Counted from the stretch's first letter, positions 1 through 8,413 are shown. The stretch is DNA of 64,000 bases from JAYRSJ01 sp041920215 (GCA_041920215.1 JAYRSJ010000016.1:39463-103462); one strand, 5' to 3'. The notes: generated by a model not told the origin, from the letters alone. Numbers and translations: made by a program.

Positions 1-73
1 TCTCGAAAGGGTCGCGCTCAGGCGCGCTGGGGGCCGCGGCGGCGCCGGGGACGGAGGAGTTGGAACCAGACAT
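1..73 (-). CDS. Start of an unidentified gene downstream of SURF1 (partial)
   Basis: An ATG at 71-73 opens a frame on the minus strand that runs off the left edge after 24 codons (begins MSGSNSSVPGAAAAPSAPER). It overlaps the last 56 bases of the SURF1 gene in another frame. The Ser/Ala/Pro-rich, then charged, start looks like the cytoplasmic leader of a small membrane protein. In Burkholderiales a hypothetical membrane protein commonly lies between SURF1 and the heme A synthase gene, which fits. No function can be read from the piece visible here, and the start is inferred from the frame alone. Confidence 0.5.
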   Translation of the reverse strand, partial: MSGSNSSVPGAAAAPSAPERDPFE

Positions 74-776
74 AAAGACCTGTGAGCAGCGCCGAAAGCG
101 CAAACCATTGGAAGGCGTAGCCGTAATGCTTCTGCAGCCCGCTATCAGGGGCTGGCCAATCGCGCAGCAGCGCAGCAGAGGCTTGCGCTGTCGCGGCGCC
201 CGTCACTTCCGGCTCCAGCTGCAGCAGGGCCAGCGGCAACAGGGCCAGACCGGTTTCGCGCGCAAAGCCGGCTGGGTCGAGATTCTGCCGGATCCGCCTC
301 TGCCCCGCCTCGCCCAGCTCGAGCAACCTTGCCGGCGCCGCGATCACCCGCGCCCGCAGTTGCACCTCGCCGGCGGGGCTGTGCAGGGCCGGCAGCAGGG
401 TGCGGTCGCGCAGATCACGTGGCAACCAGCCCCGCTGCACCAGCACCGGTCTATCGCTGCCGACCAGCTGTAGCGGCGTGACGACATAGAAGCCGACCCG
501 TTGGCCCATGGGCCGGTTGTCGAGAAAGACCGTGTGCTGGTCCAGCCAGTGCCCGCGCAGCCGCACCTCACGGTGCAGCAACTGCTCCAGTGGCACGCCG
601 GCCACCAGGTCCTGCATCTGCAGCGCCGGCAGCGCCGCGCGCGCATCGAGCGCCGCCTGGCGCTCGCGTTTCTGGGCCGCGCGGTCCAGCTGCCACAGGC
701 CCAGCCTGGCGGTCAGCGCGATGGCCAGCAGGGCCGCCAGCAGCAGCAGGGCTTTGCGCAGGCCTTCGCTCACCAC
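18..776 (-). CDS. SURF1 family cytochrome oxidase assembly protein
   Basis: About 252 residues. SURF1 proteins sit in the inner membrane and help insert heme a into subunit I of aa3 oxidase. The protein has the family layout: an N-terminal membrane helix (RKALLLLAALLAIALTARLG) followed by the conserved GLWQLDRA segment, a periplasmic domain containing 'FLDNRPMGQRVGFYVVTPL' and 'VLVQRGWLPRD', and a C-terminal helix after the typical KHYGYAFQWFAL motif. The longer open frame upstream has no plausible start, so I chose GTG at 774-776 (a second GTG is at 771-773), preceded by a G-rich stretch that can serve as ribosome binding site. It diverges from the twin-transmembrane gene at 804 and lies near the ctaCDGE cluster, its expected partners. 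Confidence 0.9.
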   Translation of the reverse strand: MVSEGLRKALLLLAALLAIALTARLGLWQLDRAAQKRERQAALDARAALPALQMQDLVAGVPLEQLLHREVRLRGHWLDQHTVFLDNRPMGQRVGFYVVTPLQLVGSDRPVLVQRGWLPRDLRDRTLLPALHSPAGEVQLRARVIAAPARLLELGEAGQRRIRQNLDPAGFARETGLALLPLALLQLEPEVTGAATAQASAALLRDWPAPDSGLQKHYGYAFQWFALSALLTGLYVWFQLLRPRRRRGPQRA

Positions 777-803
777 GCCCCCCGGGTGGAATAATCGCTC
801 GCC

Positions 804-1022
804 ATGAAATTCGTCTTTCTGATCGCCTTCATCGGCATTCTCGGCGCGCTCGCCGCTGCCGGCCTGTTCATGCTCAGGAACGGCAAGAGCCAGCAGCGCG
901 GCCCCAATATGGCCCGCGCGCTGGCGGTGCGCGTCGGCGTCTCGGTGGCGCTGTTCCTGTTCATTCTGTTGAGCTACTGGATGGGCTGGATAGAGCCGAC
1001 CGGCCTGCCGGTGGGGCGCTGA
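804..1022 (+). CDS. Twin transmembrane protein (DUF2909-type)
   Basis: A 72-residue protein made of two membrane helices, about residues 3-24 and 44-63, joined by a short basic loop (RNGKSQQRGPNMARALAVRV). Length, the MKFVFLIAFIGILGALAAA start and the position between SURF1 and ctaE match the small twin-transmembrane proteins found in oxidase clusters of Burkholderiales. Their exact role is not known; co-location suggests oxidase assembly or stability. It is divergent from SURF1, with only 27 bases between the starts, and ends before a bidirectional terminator shared with ctaE. Confidence 0.8.
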   Translation: MKFVFLIAFIGILGALAAAGLFMLRNGKSQQRGPNMARALAVRVGVSVALFLFILLSYWMGWIEPTGLPVGR

Positions 1023-1057
1023 CGACGCGCTTTCTCTCAAGCCCGCCAACAAAGACA

Positions 1058-1081
1058 AAAGCGCCGCAGCAGCGGCGCTTT
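1058..1081. terminator. Bidirectional intrinsic terminator
   Basis: Perfect 10-bp inverted repeat AAAGCGCCGC-AGCA-GCGGCGCTTT between the convergent ends of the twin-transmembrane gene and ctaE. A T-rich tract (tgctttttgg) follows on the plus strand and a T run follows on the minus strand, so it can act in both directions. Confidence 0.8.
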
Positions 1082-1100
1082 GCTTTTTGGACCTGCCGAT

Positions 1101-1985
1101 TTACATCCAGTAGACCACGACGTACAGACCCAGCCACACGACGTCGACGAAGTGCCAGTACCAGGCCGCTCCTTCGAAGCCGAAATGGCGGTCCTTGGTG
1201 AAGTGACCCTTCTGCAGTCGCAGCGTGATGAACAGCAGCATCAGCATGCCGACAAACACATGGAAGCCGTGGAAGCCGGTCAACATGAAGAAGGTCGAGC
1301 CGAAGATGCCCGAGCTGAGCTTCAGGTTCAGGTCACGATAGGCATGGGCGTACTCATAGCCCTGCACCACCAGGAAGATGATGCCCAGCAGCACCGTCAG
1401 CCACATGAAGGCGATGGTCTTGCTGCGGTTGCCGGCGATCAGCGCATGGTGGGCGATCGTCAGCGTCACGCCCGAGGTCAGCAGCAGGGCAGTGTTGATC
1501 GTCGGCAGCGGCCAGGGGCCGATGGTGCTGAAGGCCTCGACGGTACCGGCCGGCGCGGCGGTAGCACCGGCCGCCACGCTGGGCCACAGGGCCTTGAAGT
1601 CCGGCCACAGCAGCGCATGCTCCAGATTGCCCAGCATGGGCACGGAGTGCACGCGCGCCCAGTACAGCGCGCCGAAGAAGGCGGCGAAGAACATCACCTC
1701 GGAGAAGATGAACCAACCCATGCTCCAGCGATAGGACAGGTCGATGCGCTCGCTGTACAGGCCGCCCTCGCTCTCGCGGATCGCGTCGCCGAACCATTGC
1801 TTGAGCACAACGGCCCACCACAGCAGGCCGAAAGCCAGCGAGTACATGCCCCATTGGTGGTCATTGATCCACTGCCCCGCGCCCAGAATGACGAAGAACA
1901 GGCCGATCGCGGCCATCACCGGATGCCGCGAGGGCCCGGGCACGAAGTAGTACGGGGTAGTCCCGTGGGGAGTCGCTGCCGACAT
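1101..1985 (-). CDS. ctaE: Cytochrome c oxidase subunit III
   Basis: A 294-residue integral membrane protein of the aa3 oxidase, with about seven hydrophobic helices. It starts MSAATPHGTTPYYFVPGPSR, and the 'HPVMAAIGLF' and 'FFLTGFHGFHVFVGML'-like region (here FFMLTGFHGFHVFVGM), 'FEGAAWYWHFVDVVWLGLYV' and the conserved acidic residue in 'SEVMFFAAFFGALYW' are all diagnostic of subunit III. Length matches the family in proteobacteria. It is the last gene of the minus-strand ctaC-ctaD-ctaG-DUF2970-ctaE cluster and ends at the terminator at 1058-1081. Subunit III has no cofactors; it stabilises subunit I and proton uptake. Confidence 0.97.
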   Translation of the reverse strand: MSAATPHGTTPYYFVPGPSRHPVMAAIGLFFVILGAGQWINDHQWGMYSLAFGLLWWAVVLKQWFGDAIRESEGGLYSERIDLSYRWSMGWFIFSEVMFFAAFFGALYWARVHSVPMLGNLEHALLWPDFKALWPSVAAGATAAPAGTVEAFSTIGPWPLPTINTALLLTSGVTLTIAHHALIAGNRSKTIAFMWLTVLLGIIFLVVQGYEYAHAYRDLNLKLSSGIFGSTFFMLTGFHGFHVFVGMLMLLFITLRLQKGHFTKDRHFGFEGAAWYWHFVDVVWLGLYVVVYWM

Positions 1986-2035
1986 CTCTATCTCCTCGAA
2001 CGAATCGTTTCAGTCCTGCGCTGGCTTGCCAGTCT

Positions 2036-2275
2036 TCAGCCGCCGGCCACGCCGCTGCCGATCACCCAATTGACCAGCAGCACCAGCGCCAGCACAAATC
2101 CAAGGGCCGCGATCAGCCCGGCGATGATCACATGCACCGGGTTGAGCTTGGCCACATCCTTTTCATAATCGGCGCCGCGACGCACGCCGAAGAAGGCCCA
2201 GGCTATCGCCTTGACCGTCTGGGCAAATGACGCGGGCCGCGCCACCGCCTCTTTCAAATCCTGTCCCGGCTTCAT
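2036..2275 (-). CDS. DUF2970 family small membrane protein
   Basis: 79 residues starting MKPGQDLKEAVARPASFAQT. The short amphipathic front with the 'SFAQTVKAIAWAFFGVRRG' motif followed by one C-terminal membrane helix (HVIIAGLIAALGFVLALVLL) is the DUF2970 pattern. The start codon overlaps the ctaG stop as ATGA (2272-2275), implying translational coupling, so the longer upstream frame is ctaG sequence in another frame. It sits between ctaG and ctaE, as in many Betaproteobacteria. The function is unknown; a role in oxidase assembly is inferred from context only. Confidence 0.85.
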   Translation of the reverse strand: MKPGQDLKEAVARPASFAQTVKAIAWAFFGVRRGADYEKDVAKLNPVHVIIAGLIAALGFVLALVLLVNWVIGSGVAGG

Positions 2276-2877
2276 AGCTGGGGGCTGGCCACCAGAGCCG
2301 CCTGCTTCTGCCCCTTGCCCGCCACCTCGAAAAAGGTATACGACAAGGTGATCGTCTTCACATCCTTGGGCAGCTTGGGGTCGATCACGAAGACCACCGG
2401 CCACTGCTTGCTCTCACCGGCGGCCAGCGTGTACTCGTTGAAGCAGAAGCACTCCAGCTTGTTGAAGTGCGCGGTCGCCTGCTTCGGTGCATAGCTGGGA
2501 ATGGCCTGGGCCGACATCGCCTTGCTCTGCACATTGCGGAACTCGTACATCACCGTGGCCAGCTCACCCGGATGCACCTCCAGATGGTTGACTGCCGGCT
2601 TGAAGTCCCAGGGCCCGCGTGCATTCGCGTCGAACTCGACGGTGATCTTGCGGCTGTAGTCGATCTGGGTGTTCTTCAGATCGCTGGCCCGCACCTGGTG
2701 CTGCCGCTCGGAGAGCGACAGCACATTGATGCCCAGGGCCGAGCAGATCGCGTTGTAGAGCGGCACCAGCGCATAGGCAAAGCCGAACATCAGCCCGACC
2801 ACCACGACCAGCTTACCGACCATCTGCAGATTGTCTCTGCGCAGGGCGACCGCGAGATTCCAGCGCGACTTGCTCAT
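2272..2877 (-). CDS. ctaG: Cytochrome c oxidase copper assembly protein (Cox11)
   Basis: 201 residues. CtaG/Cox11 delivers copper to the CuB site of subunit I. The protein has a short cytoplasmic front, one membrane helix at about 20-40, a conserved cysteine in 'PLYNAICSALG' (C45), and an immunoglobulin-like periplasmic domain with the copper-binding CFCF motif (C143 and C145). The length is typical. It lies between the tiny assembly-protein gene and the DUF2970 gene, with which it overlaps by four bases. Confidence 0.97.
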   Translation of the reverse strand: MSKSRWNLAVALRRDNLQMVGKLVVVVGLMFGFAYALVPLYNAICSALGINVLSLSERQHQVRASDLKNTQIDYSRKITVEFDANARGPWDFKPAVNHLEVHPGELATVMYEFRNVQSKAMSAQAIPSYAPKQATAHFNKLECFCFNEYTLAAGESKQWPVVFVIDPKLPKDVKTITLSYTFFEVAGKGQKQAALVASPQL

Positions 2878-2890
2878 CAGCTTCTGCCGT

Positions 2891-3004
2891 TCAGGCCCCC
2901 AACAGGACGATCTTGGTGACGAAGCCGATCGCGAACATCGCCGCGATCGACGCCAGCACCAGGGCCAGGCGCATATTGCTCTTGCGTTGCTCGGGCGTCG
3001 TCAT
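2891..3004 (-). CDS. Cytochrome oxidase small assembly protein
   Basis: A 37-residue frame starting MTTPEQRKSNMRLALVLASI and ending in a single hydrophobic helix. It begins 11 bases after the ctaD stop and ends 13 bases before the ctaG start. Burkholderiales genomes carry a protein of this size, position and pattern (TPEQRRSN followed by one helix), named cytochrome oxidase small assembly protein. It is easily missed because of its length. The role is inferred from context. Confidence 0.8.
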   Translation of the reverse strand: MTTPEQRKSNMRLALVLASIAAMFAIGFVTKIVLLGA

Positions 3005-3015
3005 CGCTGCGGTCC

Positions 3016-4641
3016 TCAGCCGATCACCTTGGTGGCCGAGGCATTCAGCTTGGGCGGGTTCTCGTAGGTGTGGAAGGGCGCCGGCGACGGCACTTCCCAC
3101 TCCAGGCCCTCGGCGGCTTCCCAGGGCTGCTGGGGAGCCTTCTCGCCCTTGCCGCGCATCATCGGCACGACGATGAACAAGAAGAAGTAGACCTGCATCA
3201 GACCGAAGCCGAAGGCGCCCACCGAGGCGATCGCGTTGAAGTCGGCGAACTGCATCGGGTAGTCGGCATAGCGGCGCGGCATGCCGGCCAGGCCCAGGAA
3301 GTGCATCGGGAAGAAGGTGATGTTGAAGGTGATCAGCGAGCCCCAGAAGTGGAACTTGCCGCGGCCTTCGCTGAACATCACGCCGGTCCACTTCGGACCC
3401 CAGAAATAGACACCGGCGAACAGCGCGAACAGCGAGCCGGCCACCAGCACGTAGTGGAAGTGCGCCACCACGTAATAAGTGTCCTGCACCTGGATGTCGA
3501 TCGGCGCCATCGCCAGGATCAGGCCGGTGAAGCCACCCATCGTGAACACGAAGATGAAGCCCACGGCCCACAGCATGGGCACCTCGAAGGTCATCGAGCC
3601 GCGCCACATCGTGGCCAGCCAGTTGAAGATCTTCACGCCGGTGGGCACCGCGATCAGCATGGTCGCGTACATGAAGAACAGCTGGCCCGTCACCGGCATG
3701 CCGGTGGCGAACATATGGTGGGCCCAGACGATGAAGGACAGGATCGCGATCGAAGCGGTCGCATAGACCATCGAGGCATAGCCGAACAGCTTCTTGCGGG
3801 CGAAGGTCGGCACGATCTGGCTGACGATGCCGAAGGCCGGCAGGATCATGATGTAGACCTCGGGGTGACCGAAGAACCAGAAAATGTGCTGGTACATCAC
3901 CGGGTCACCGCCGCCGGCCGGGCTGAAGAAGCTGGTGCCGAAGTGGCGATCGGTCAGCGTCATCGTGATCGCGCCGGCCAGCACGGGCATCACCGCGATC
4001 AGCAGATAGGCGGTGATCAGCCAGGTCCAGGCGAACATCGGCATCTTCATCAGCGTCATGCCCGGGGCGCGCATATTGAGGATGGTGACGATGATGTTGA
4101 TCGAACCCATGATGGACGAGGCGCCCAGGATGTGCATCGCGAAGATGCCAGCATCCATAGAGGGGCCCATCTGCAGAGTCAGCGGCGCATACAGCGTCCA
4201 GCCCGCGGCGGGCGCGCCGCCGGGCATGAAGAAGCTGGCGACGAGCATGATGGCGGCCGGGATCATCAGCCAGAAGCTGAAGTTGTTCATGCGCGCGAAG
4301 GCCATGTCCGACGCGCCGATCTGCAGCGGAATCATCCAGTTCGCAAAGCCCACGAAGGCCGGCATGATGGCGCCGAACACCATGATCAGGCCGTGCATGG
4401 TGGTGAACTGGTTGAACAGCTCGGGGTTCACGAACTGCAGCCCCGGCTGGAACAGCTCGGCGCGGATCAGCAGGGCCAGCAGGCCGCCGATCATCAGCAT
4501 CGTGAACGAGAACAGCAGGTACAGGGTACCGATGTCTTTGTGATTGGTGGCGAACACCCAACGACGCCAGCCGGTGGGGGCATGGTGATCGTCATGATGG
4601 TCATGAACGCCGTGACCGTGTTGGTCGAGCACTGCACTCAT
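3016..4641 (-). CDS. ctaD: Cytochrome c oxidase subunit I
   Basis: 541 residues, the catalytic subunit of the aa3 oxidase. It carries heme a and the heme a3-CuB centre and pumps protons. Visible landmarks are the heme a ligand region 'TTMHGLIMVFGAIMP', 'GASDMAFARMNNFSFW' of the D-channel, the CuB motif 'FFGHPEVYIMILPAFG' with the His-Tyr crosslink, 'WAHHMFATGMP', the K-channel region and 'YYVVAHFHYVLVAGSLFALF'. About twelve membrane helices follow a His-rich N-terminus (HGHGVHDHHDDHH). The ribosome binding site aaggaaag precedes the ATG at 4641. It is second in the cluster, 30 bases after ctaC. Confidence 0.98.
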   Translation of the reverse strand: MSAVLDQHGHGVHDHHDDHHAPTGWRRWVFATNHKDIGTLYLLFSFTMLMIGGLLALLIRAELFQPGLQFVNPELFNQFTTMHGLIMVFGAIMPAFVGFANWMIPLQIGASDMAFARMNNFSFWLMIPAAIMLVASFFMPGGAPAAGWTLYAPLTLQMGPSMDAGIFAMHILGASSIMGSINIIVTILNMRAPGMTLMKMPMFAWTWLITAYLLIAVMPVLAGAITMTLTDRHFGTSFFSPAGGGDPVMYQHIFWFFGHPEVYIMILPAFGIVSQIVPTFARKKLFGYASMVYATASIAILSFIVWAHHMFATGMPVTGQLFFMYATMLIAVPTGVKIFNWLATMWRGSMTFEVPMLWAVGFIFVFTMGGFTGLILAMAPIDIQVQDTYYVVAHFHYVLVAGSLFALFAGVYFWGPKWTGVMFSEGRGKFHFWGSLITFNITFFPMHFLGLAGMPRRYADYPMQFADFNAIASVGAFGFGLMQVYFFLFIVVPMMRGKGEKAPQQPWEAAEGLEWEVPSPAPFHTYENPPKLNASATKVIG

Positions 4642-4671
4642 CTTGCTTTCCTTTTCTCGACGTTCAGACGA

Positions 4672-5859
4672 TTACTTGCGGGCCGCAACGATTTCGGCCG
4701 GCTGCACGATCTGGCCGGTCTTGTTGGACCAGCTGTTCTTCGTGTAGGTGATCACGGCAGCGATTTCGGTATCCGAGAGCTGCTTCCAGGCCGGCATCGC
4801 ACCGTTGGCCGCGCCATTGAGCAGGATGGCAACCTGCTTGCTCTTGTCGGCATCCAGCACGATGGGCGAGGCATCCAGCGCCTTGATCGGGCCGGCGCCG
4901 GTGCCGTCGGCCTTGTGGCAGGCAGCGCAGTTGGCGTTGTAGACCTTCTCACCGCGCGCCACCAGAGCGGACAGTTCCCAGACCTTGCTGGGATCGTCGG
5001 CCTTGGCCGCCAGCTTCTTCTTCTCGCCATCCACCCAGGCCGTGTAATCGGCGGCCGAGACCACCTTCACATGGATGGGCATATAGGCATGCTCCTTGCC
5101 ACACAGCTCGGCACACTGACCGTAGAAGTCGCCGATCTTGTCGGCCTTGAACCAAGTGTCGCGCACGAAACCGGGGATCGCATCCTGCTTGACACCGAAG
5201 GCCGGCACCATCCAGGCGTGGATCACATCGTTGGCGGTGGTGATGATGCGCACCTTCTTGCCGACCGGCACGACCAGCGGGTTGTCCACCTTCAGCAGGT
5301 AGTTGTCGACCGCCTCGGGCTTGCCCGAATCGGACATCTCGCGCTGGGTCGCATCCAGGGTGGACAGGAAGCCGATGCCCTCGCCCTCGCCCTTCAGATA
5401 GTCGTAGCCCCATTTCCACTGGTAGCCGGTGGCCTTGATGGTCAGGTCGGCGTTGGTGGTGTCCTTCATCGCAACGACCACCTTGGTGGCCGGCAGGGCC
5501 ATCAGGATCACGATGATGAAGGGCACGACCGTCCAGGCGATTTCCACCTTGACGCTTTCGTGGAAGTTGGCCGCCACCGCACCCTTGGACTTGCGGTGCT
5601 TGATGATGGAATAGAACATCACGCCGAACACGGCGACGAAGATCACCAGGCAGATGATCAGCATGAAGTTGTGCAACCACATCTGATCGGCCGCGATCTT
5701 GGTCACCGGCTCATGCAGATTGATCTGGTTGACCTTGGGGCCACCGGGCAGATCACCCACCGCCAGGGCGGTTTGAGCCGTCAGCGTGGCCGCCAGGGCC
5801 AGCGCCGCATGGCCGATTCCGCGCCGCAGCTGATGCACTCGTGCGTTCATCATCGTCAT
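4672..5859 (-). CDS. ctaC: Cytochrome c oxidase subunit II with C-terminal cytochrome c domain
   Basis: 395 residues from the ATG at 5857-5859 (further ATGs at 5853 and 5850). A signal sequence (residues 1-34) is followed by two membrane helices, the periplasmic cupredoxin domain with the aromatic 'GYQWKWGYDY' electron-entry segment, the CuA ligands H214, C249, C253, H257 and M260 (GQCAELCGKEHAYM), and a fused class I cytochrome c domain with CAACH at 311-315. The fusion makes it a caa3-type subunit II. The open frame upstream of 5859 has no recognisable coding content, so the shorter start is preferred. First gene of the oxidase operon. Confidence 0.96.
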   Translation of the reverse strand: MTMMNARVHQLRRGIGHAALALAATLTAQTALAVGDLPGGPKVNQINLHEPVTKIAADQMWLHNFMLIICLVIFVAVFGVMFYSIIKHRKSKGAVAANFHESVKVEIAWTVVPFIIVILMALPATKVVVAMKDTTNADLTIKATGYQWKWGYDYLKGEGEGIGFLSTLDATQREMSDSGKPEAVDNYLLKVDNPLVVPVGKKVRIITTANDVIHAWMVPAFGVKQDAIPGFVRDTWFKADKIGDFYGQCAELCGKEHAYMPIHVKVVSAADYTAWVDGEKKKLAAKADDPSKVWELSALVARGEKVYNANCAACHKADGTGAGPIKALDASPIVLDADKSKQVAILLNGAANGAMPAWKQLSDTEIAAVITYTKNSWSNKTGQIVQPAEIVAARK

Positions 5860-6169
5860 GGTTGTCACTTCAGTTTTCAAACTCAACCCAGGAACAAGAC
5901 GAGCCGGCGCGCTGCCGAGCTCACCTGCTCTTCGCATACTTCGTCAGCCAAGGCCAGTCCGGCATGCGGACTTGAAAAGCGCCCCAACGGCTTCAATTGT
6001 CTCCAGGCCCGCCCTTCGCATGCTTGTTGACCCGGCTCAAAGCCGCATGGTCACGAAGGCTTTAGCATGGGCGAGCCCAGCCTTGGATAGGCGGCGGATT
6101 TTAGCCCACGCCAATGTTGGCGTTGTGGTCTTTGCGCGTCGTCCATCGCCCCGACGCGCGGTTGAATTG
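5860..6169. other. Intergenic region upstream of ctaC
   Basis: 310 bases between the start of ctaC and the stop of the methyltransferase gene, both on the minus strand. No frame in it looks like a protein. It must hold the promoter of the oxidase operon but I cannot point to convincing -35/-10 boxes. It contains a perfect 7-bp inverted repeat ACGCCAA-TG-TTGGCGT at 6108-6123, without a T run, and an AT-rich patch just beside it (6097-6103). Confidence 0.6.
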
Positions 6170-7117
6170 CTATGGACGCGACGGTCGTCGCACCATTTGG
6201 CGCATTTCATCCAGGGAAACCCGTGTCTCCGGGTTCAGCGCGGGTCGCGGCCTGGGCTTGATCGCATGGCCATACACGAGTTCCAGCGTCAGCTGCAGCC
6301 GGCCGTTGGCGGCGCGCAAACCCTCCAGTGCCTGCAGCAGCCGCCCGCGCCAGGCCCGGCTGCGGCAGCCGGCAAAACGCTGCGGCGCCAGATTGCCCCC
6401 TAGCAGACGCAGATCGGCCAGCAGCTTGGCTGGCTCGGCCCAGCTCAGCGTGATGCGCTCCTGATCCATCACCGGATCGGCAAAACCTGCCCCCACCAAC
6501 ATATCGCCGACATCGTGCATATCGGTCCACTCGGGCCCGGCCACACCCCAGTCCAGCGCAGCAAACAGCGCGCGCAGCTCGCGCAGACTGTCAGGGCCAA
6601 TGCTGGAGAACATCAGAAATCCGTCCACCGCCAGCGCACGCTGCCACAGGCGCAACAGCGCCGCCGGGTCGGGGCTCAGGTGCAGATACATATTGGCCCA
6701 AAGCAGGTCCGCCTGGGCCTCGGCCACCTGCAAGGGCAGCTGAACAGCGGCTGGCGGCACGGCTGCGGACGACTGGCGCCGCAGCCCGCCCCACCAGCCT
6801 GACGGGCCGGACCGCCCAGCGGCTCCGATCTGCTGGCTGCGCTGACGCAGCGCCTCGATGGGCTCCACCGCCGCGAAGCTGGCAGCCGGATAGCTGAGCC
6901 GCAGACCAGGCTCGCTGGCCCCCAGAAAAGCCGACCAGCTGAGCACCCGCTGCGGCTGCAACTTGATCAGCGCCAGCCGCTCCAGCATGCGCTGCGCCAC
7001 CTCGCCATGCAGCCAGGGCGGCTCGGGCAGCGTGGCCAGCCGGCGCAGTTGGCGGGTCAGCGCGAGCGGGTCGATGCGCTGGGCCGCGGGTCGTTCATAG
7101 GGATCGGGGGCAGACAT
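6170..7117 (-). CDS. BioC-like methyltransferase-fold protein with degenerate SAM motif
   Basis: 315 residues starting MSAPDPYERPAAQRIDPLAL. The overall pattern resembles the BioC/biotin-type SAM methyltransferases: an N-terminal 'HGEVAQRMLERLALIKLQPQ' helix, a middle with 'ADLLWANMYLHLSPDPAALL' corresponding to motif IV, 'VDGFLMFSSIGPDSLRELR' and 'WTDMHDVGDMLVGAGFADPV' (the typical D-x-H-D-x-G-D-x-L segment). The normal glycine-rich SAM loop (DxGxGxG) is absent, replaced by 'VLSWSAFLGASEPGLRL'. Such degenerate copies next to comF are seen in other Burkholderiales. The start is divergent from comF by about 20 bases. Catalytic competence is doubtful. Confidence 0.75.
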   Translation of the reverse strand: MSAPDPYERPAAQRIDPLALTRQLRRLATLPEPPWLHGEVAQRMLERLALIKLQPQRVLSWSAFLGASEPGLRLSYPAASFAAVEPIEALRQRSQQIGAAGRSGPSGWWGGLRRQSSAAVPPAAVQLPLQVAEAQADLLWANMYLHLSPDPAALLRLWQRALAVDGFLMFSSIGPDSLRELRALFAALDWGVAGPEWTDMHDVGDMLVGAGFADPVMDQERITLSWAEPAKLLADLRLLGGNLAPQRFAGCRSRAWRGRLLQALEGLRAANGRLQLTLELVYGHAIKPRPRPALNPETRVSLDEMRQMVRRPSRP

Positions 7118-7139
7118 GGGCCGGCAGTATATTGAGCCC

Positions 7140-7895
7140 ATGCCCGCCCAGCCGCTGCCTCCGTCCAAGCCCTCGCGGGTGGCGCGGGTGCTGATGCGCT
7201 GCCCGGGCCAGTGCGCGGTCTGCCGGAGCTGGTCGGACCAGCGGGTCTGCAGCGACTGCCTGATGCGCTATGCGCGGCCGGTGCCGCGCTGCTGGACCTG
7301 CGCGCTGCAACTGCCACCGGAGCGCCTGGGCCATGCCCGCCCGCGCTGTGGCAGCTGCCTGAACCGGCCACCACCGCTGGACCGCTGCATCGCGGCACTG
7401 GACTATGGCTTTCCCTGGGACCAGCTGCTGCAGCGCTACAAATTCCATCAGGCCTTGGATCTGCGCGAGGTGCTGGTCAATCGCCTGGACCAGACCCTCA
7501 GCGCTGCCGAGGCCGAGGCCCCCGACTGGCTGCTGGCCGTGCCCCTGTCCGGCGAGCGGCTGCGCGAGCGCGGCTACAACCAGAGCCACGAGCTGGCGCG
7601 CGTGCTGGCGCGGCGACGCGGCTTGCAGTGCGCATCCGATATGCTGCTGCGCGTGCGCGACACCGCCCACCAGCTACAGCTGCCGCCCGAGGCCCGGGCC
7701 GCCAATGTACGCCAGGCCTTTGCGATCCATCCGCGCCGCAGGGCGCTGCTGGAGGGGCGCCATGTGGCGCTGCTGGACGATGTGATGACCACCGGTGCGA
7801 CCCTGTTCGAGCTGGCGCGGCTGCTGCGCCAGGCCGGTGTCGCCGAGGTGCAGGCCTGGGTGGTCGCGCGCACCCCGGCGGCACAGCTCGTCTGA
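7140..7895 (+). CDS. ComF family phosphoribosyltransferase-like protein
   Basis: 251 residues. The N-terminal part has four CxxC-type pairs (CPGQCAVC, CSDC, CWTC, CGSC) that form the zinc ribbon of ComF proteins, followed by 'LDYGFPWDQLLQRYKFHQALDL' and a type I phosphoribosyltransferase domain with the PRPP loop 'VALLDDVMTTGATLFELARL'. 'SGERLRERGYNQSHELAR' is the usual ComF signature. In competent bacteria ComF assists DNA uptake; in most proteobacteria the role is uncertain. I chose the ATG at 7140 over the one at 7116, which would overlap the divergent methyltransferase start. The next gene, trmL, starts 47 bases on. Confidence 0.9.
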   Translation: MPAQPLPPSKPSRVARVLMRCPGQCAVCRSWSDQRVCSDCLMRYARPVPRCWTCALQLPPERLGHARPRCGSCLNRPPPLDRCIAALDYGFPWDQLLQRYKFHQALDLREVLVNRLDQTLSAAEAEAPDWLLAVPLSGERLRERGYNQSHELARVLARRRGLQCASDMLLRVRDTAHQLQLPPEARAANVRQAFAIHPRRRALLEGRHVALLDDVMTTGATLFELARLLRQAGVAEVQAWVVARTPAAQLV

Positions 7896-7942
7896 GCGTG
7901 GGCCGTCCGCGCCTGCACAGCCCTTTCTTCTTGCCGCATCCG

Positions 7943-8413
7943 ATGTTCAATATCGTTCTGGTCCACCCCGAGATTCCACCCAACACCGGCAACATCATCC
8001 GGCTGGCCGCCAACACCGGCTGTGCCCTGCATCTGATCGAGCCGCTGGGCTTCGCCATGGAAGACAGGCTGCTGCAGCGCGCCGGCCTTGACTATCACGA
8101 GTACACGCAGGTGCAGCGCCATGCCGACTGGGCCACCTTTCTCGCCACGGCAAGACCTGACCCTGAACGCCTGTTCGGCTTCACCACCCGCGGCAGCCGG
8201 CCATTCGGCGAGATTGCCTGGCGCAGCGGCGACTGGCTGGTCTTCGGCGCCGAAACCGCCGGCCTGCCCCCCGCCTTGCGTGACAGCCTGCCGCCCGCGC
8301 AGCGACTGCGGCTGCCGATGCGGCCCGGCCAGCGCAGCCTCAACCTCAGCAATGCGGTGGCGGTGGCGGTTTTCGAGGCCTGGCGCCAGAACGGCTACGA
8401 GGGCAGCGTCTGA
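7943..8413 (+). CDS. trmL: tRNA (cytidine/uridine-34-2'-O)-methyltransferase
   Basis: 156 residues of the SPOUT (trefoil-knot) methyltransferase superfamily. TrmL methylates the wobble ribose of tRNA-Leu. The sequence is nearly textbook: 'IVLVHPEIPPNTGNIIRLAANTG', 'LIEPLGF', 'DYHEY', 'LVFGAETAGLPPALRD' and the knot segment 'RLPMRPGQRSLNLSNAVAVAVFE'. The length equals the E. coli protein. The ATG at 7943 begins directly at the conserved start (MFNIVLVHPE). It follows comF on the plus strand and converges on the TctC-like gene. Confidence 0.96.
   Translation: MFNIVLVHPEIPPNTGNIIRLAANTGCALHLIEPLGFAMEDRLLQRAGLDYHEYTQVQRHADWATFLATARPDPERLFGFTTRGSRPFGEIAWRSGDWLVFGAETAGLPPALRDSLPPAQRLRLPMRPGQRSLNLSNAVAVAVFEAWRQNGYEGSV

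Noticed and set aside
3070..6030. A plus-strand open frame of 986 codons opposite ctaD and ctaC
   Set aside because: His/Asp/Gly/Arg-rich shadow of two unmistakable oxidase subunit genes.
6108..6123. Inverted repeat ACGCCAA-TG-TTGGCGT as a terminator for the methyltransferase gene
   Set aside because: No T run follows on either strand; it may be a protein-binding site instead.
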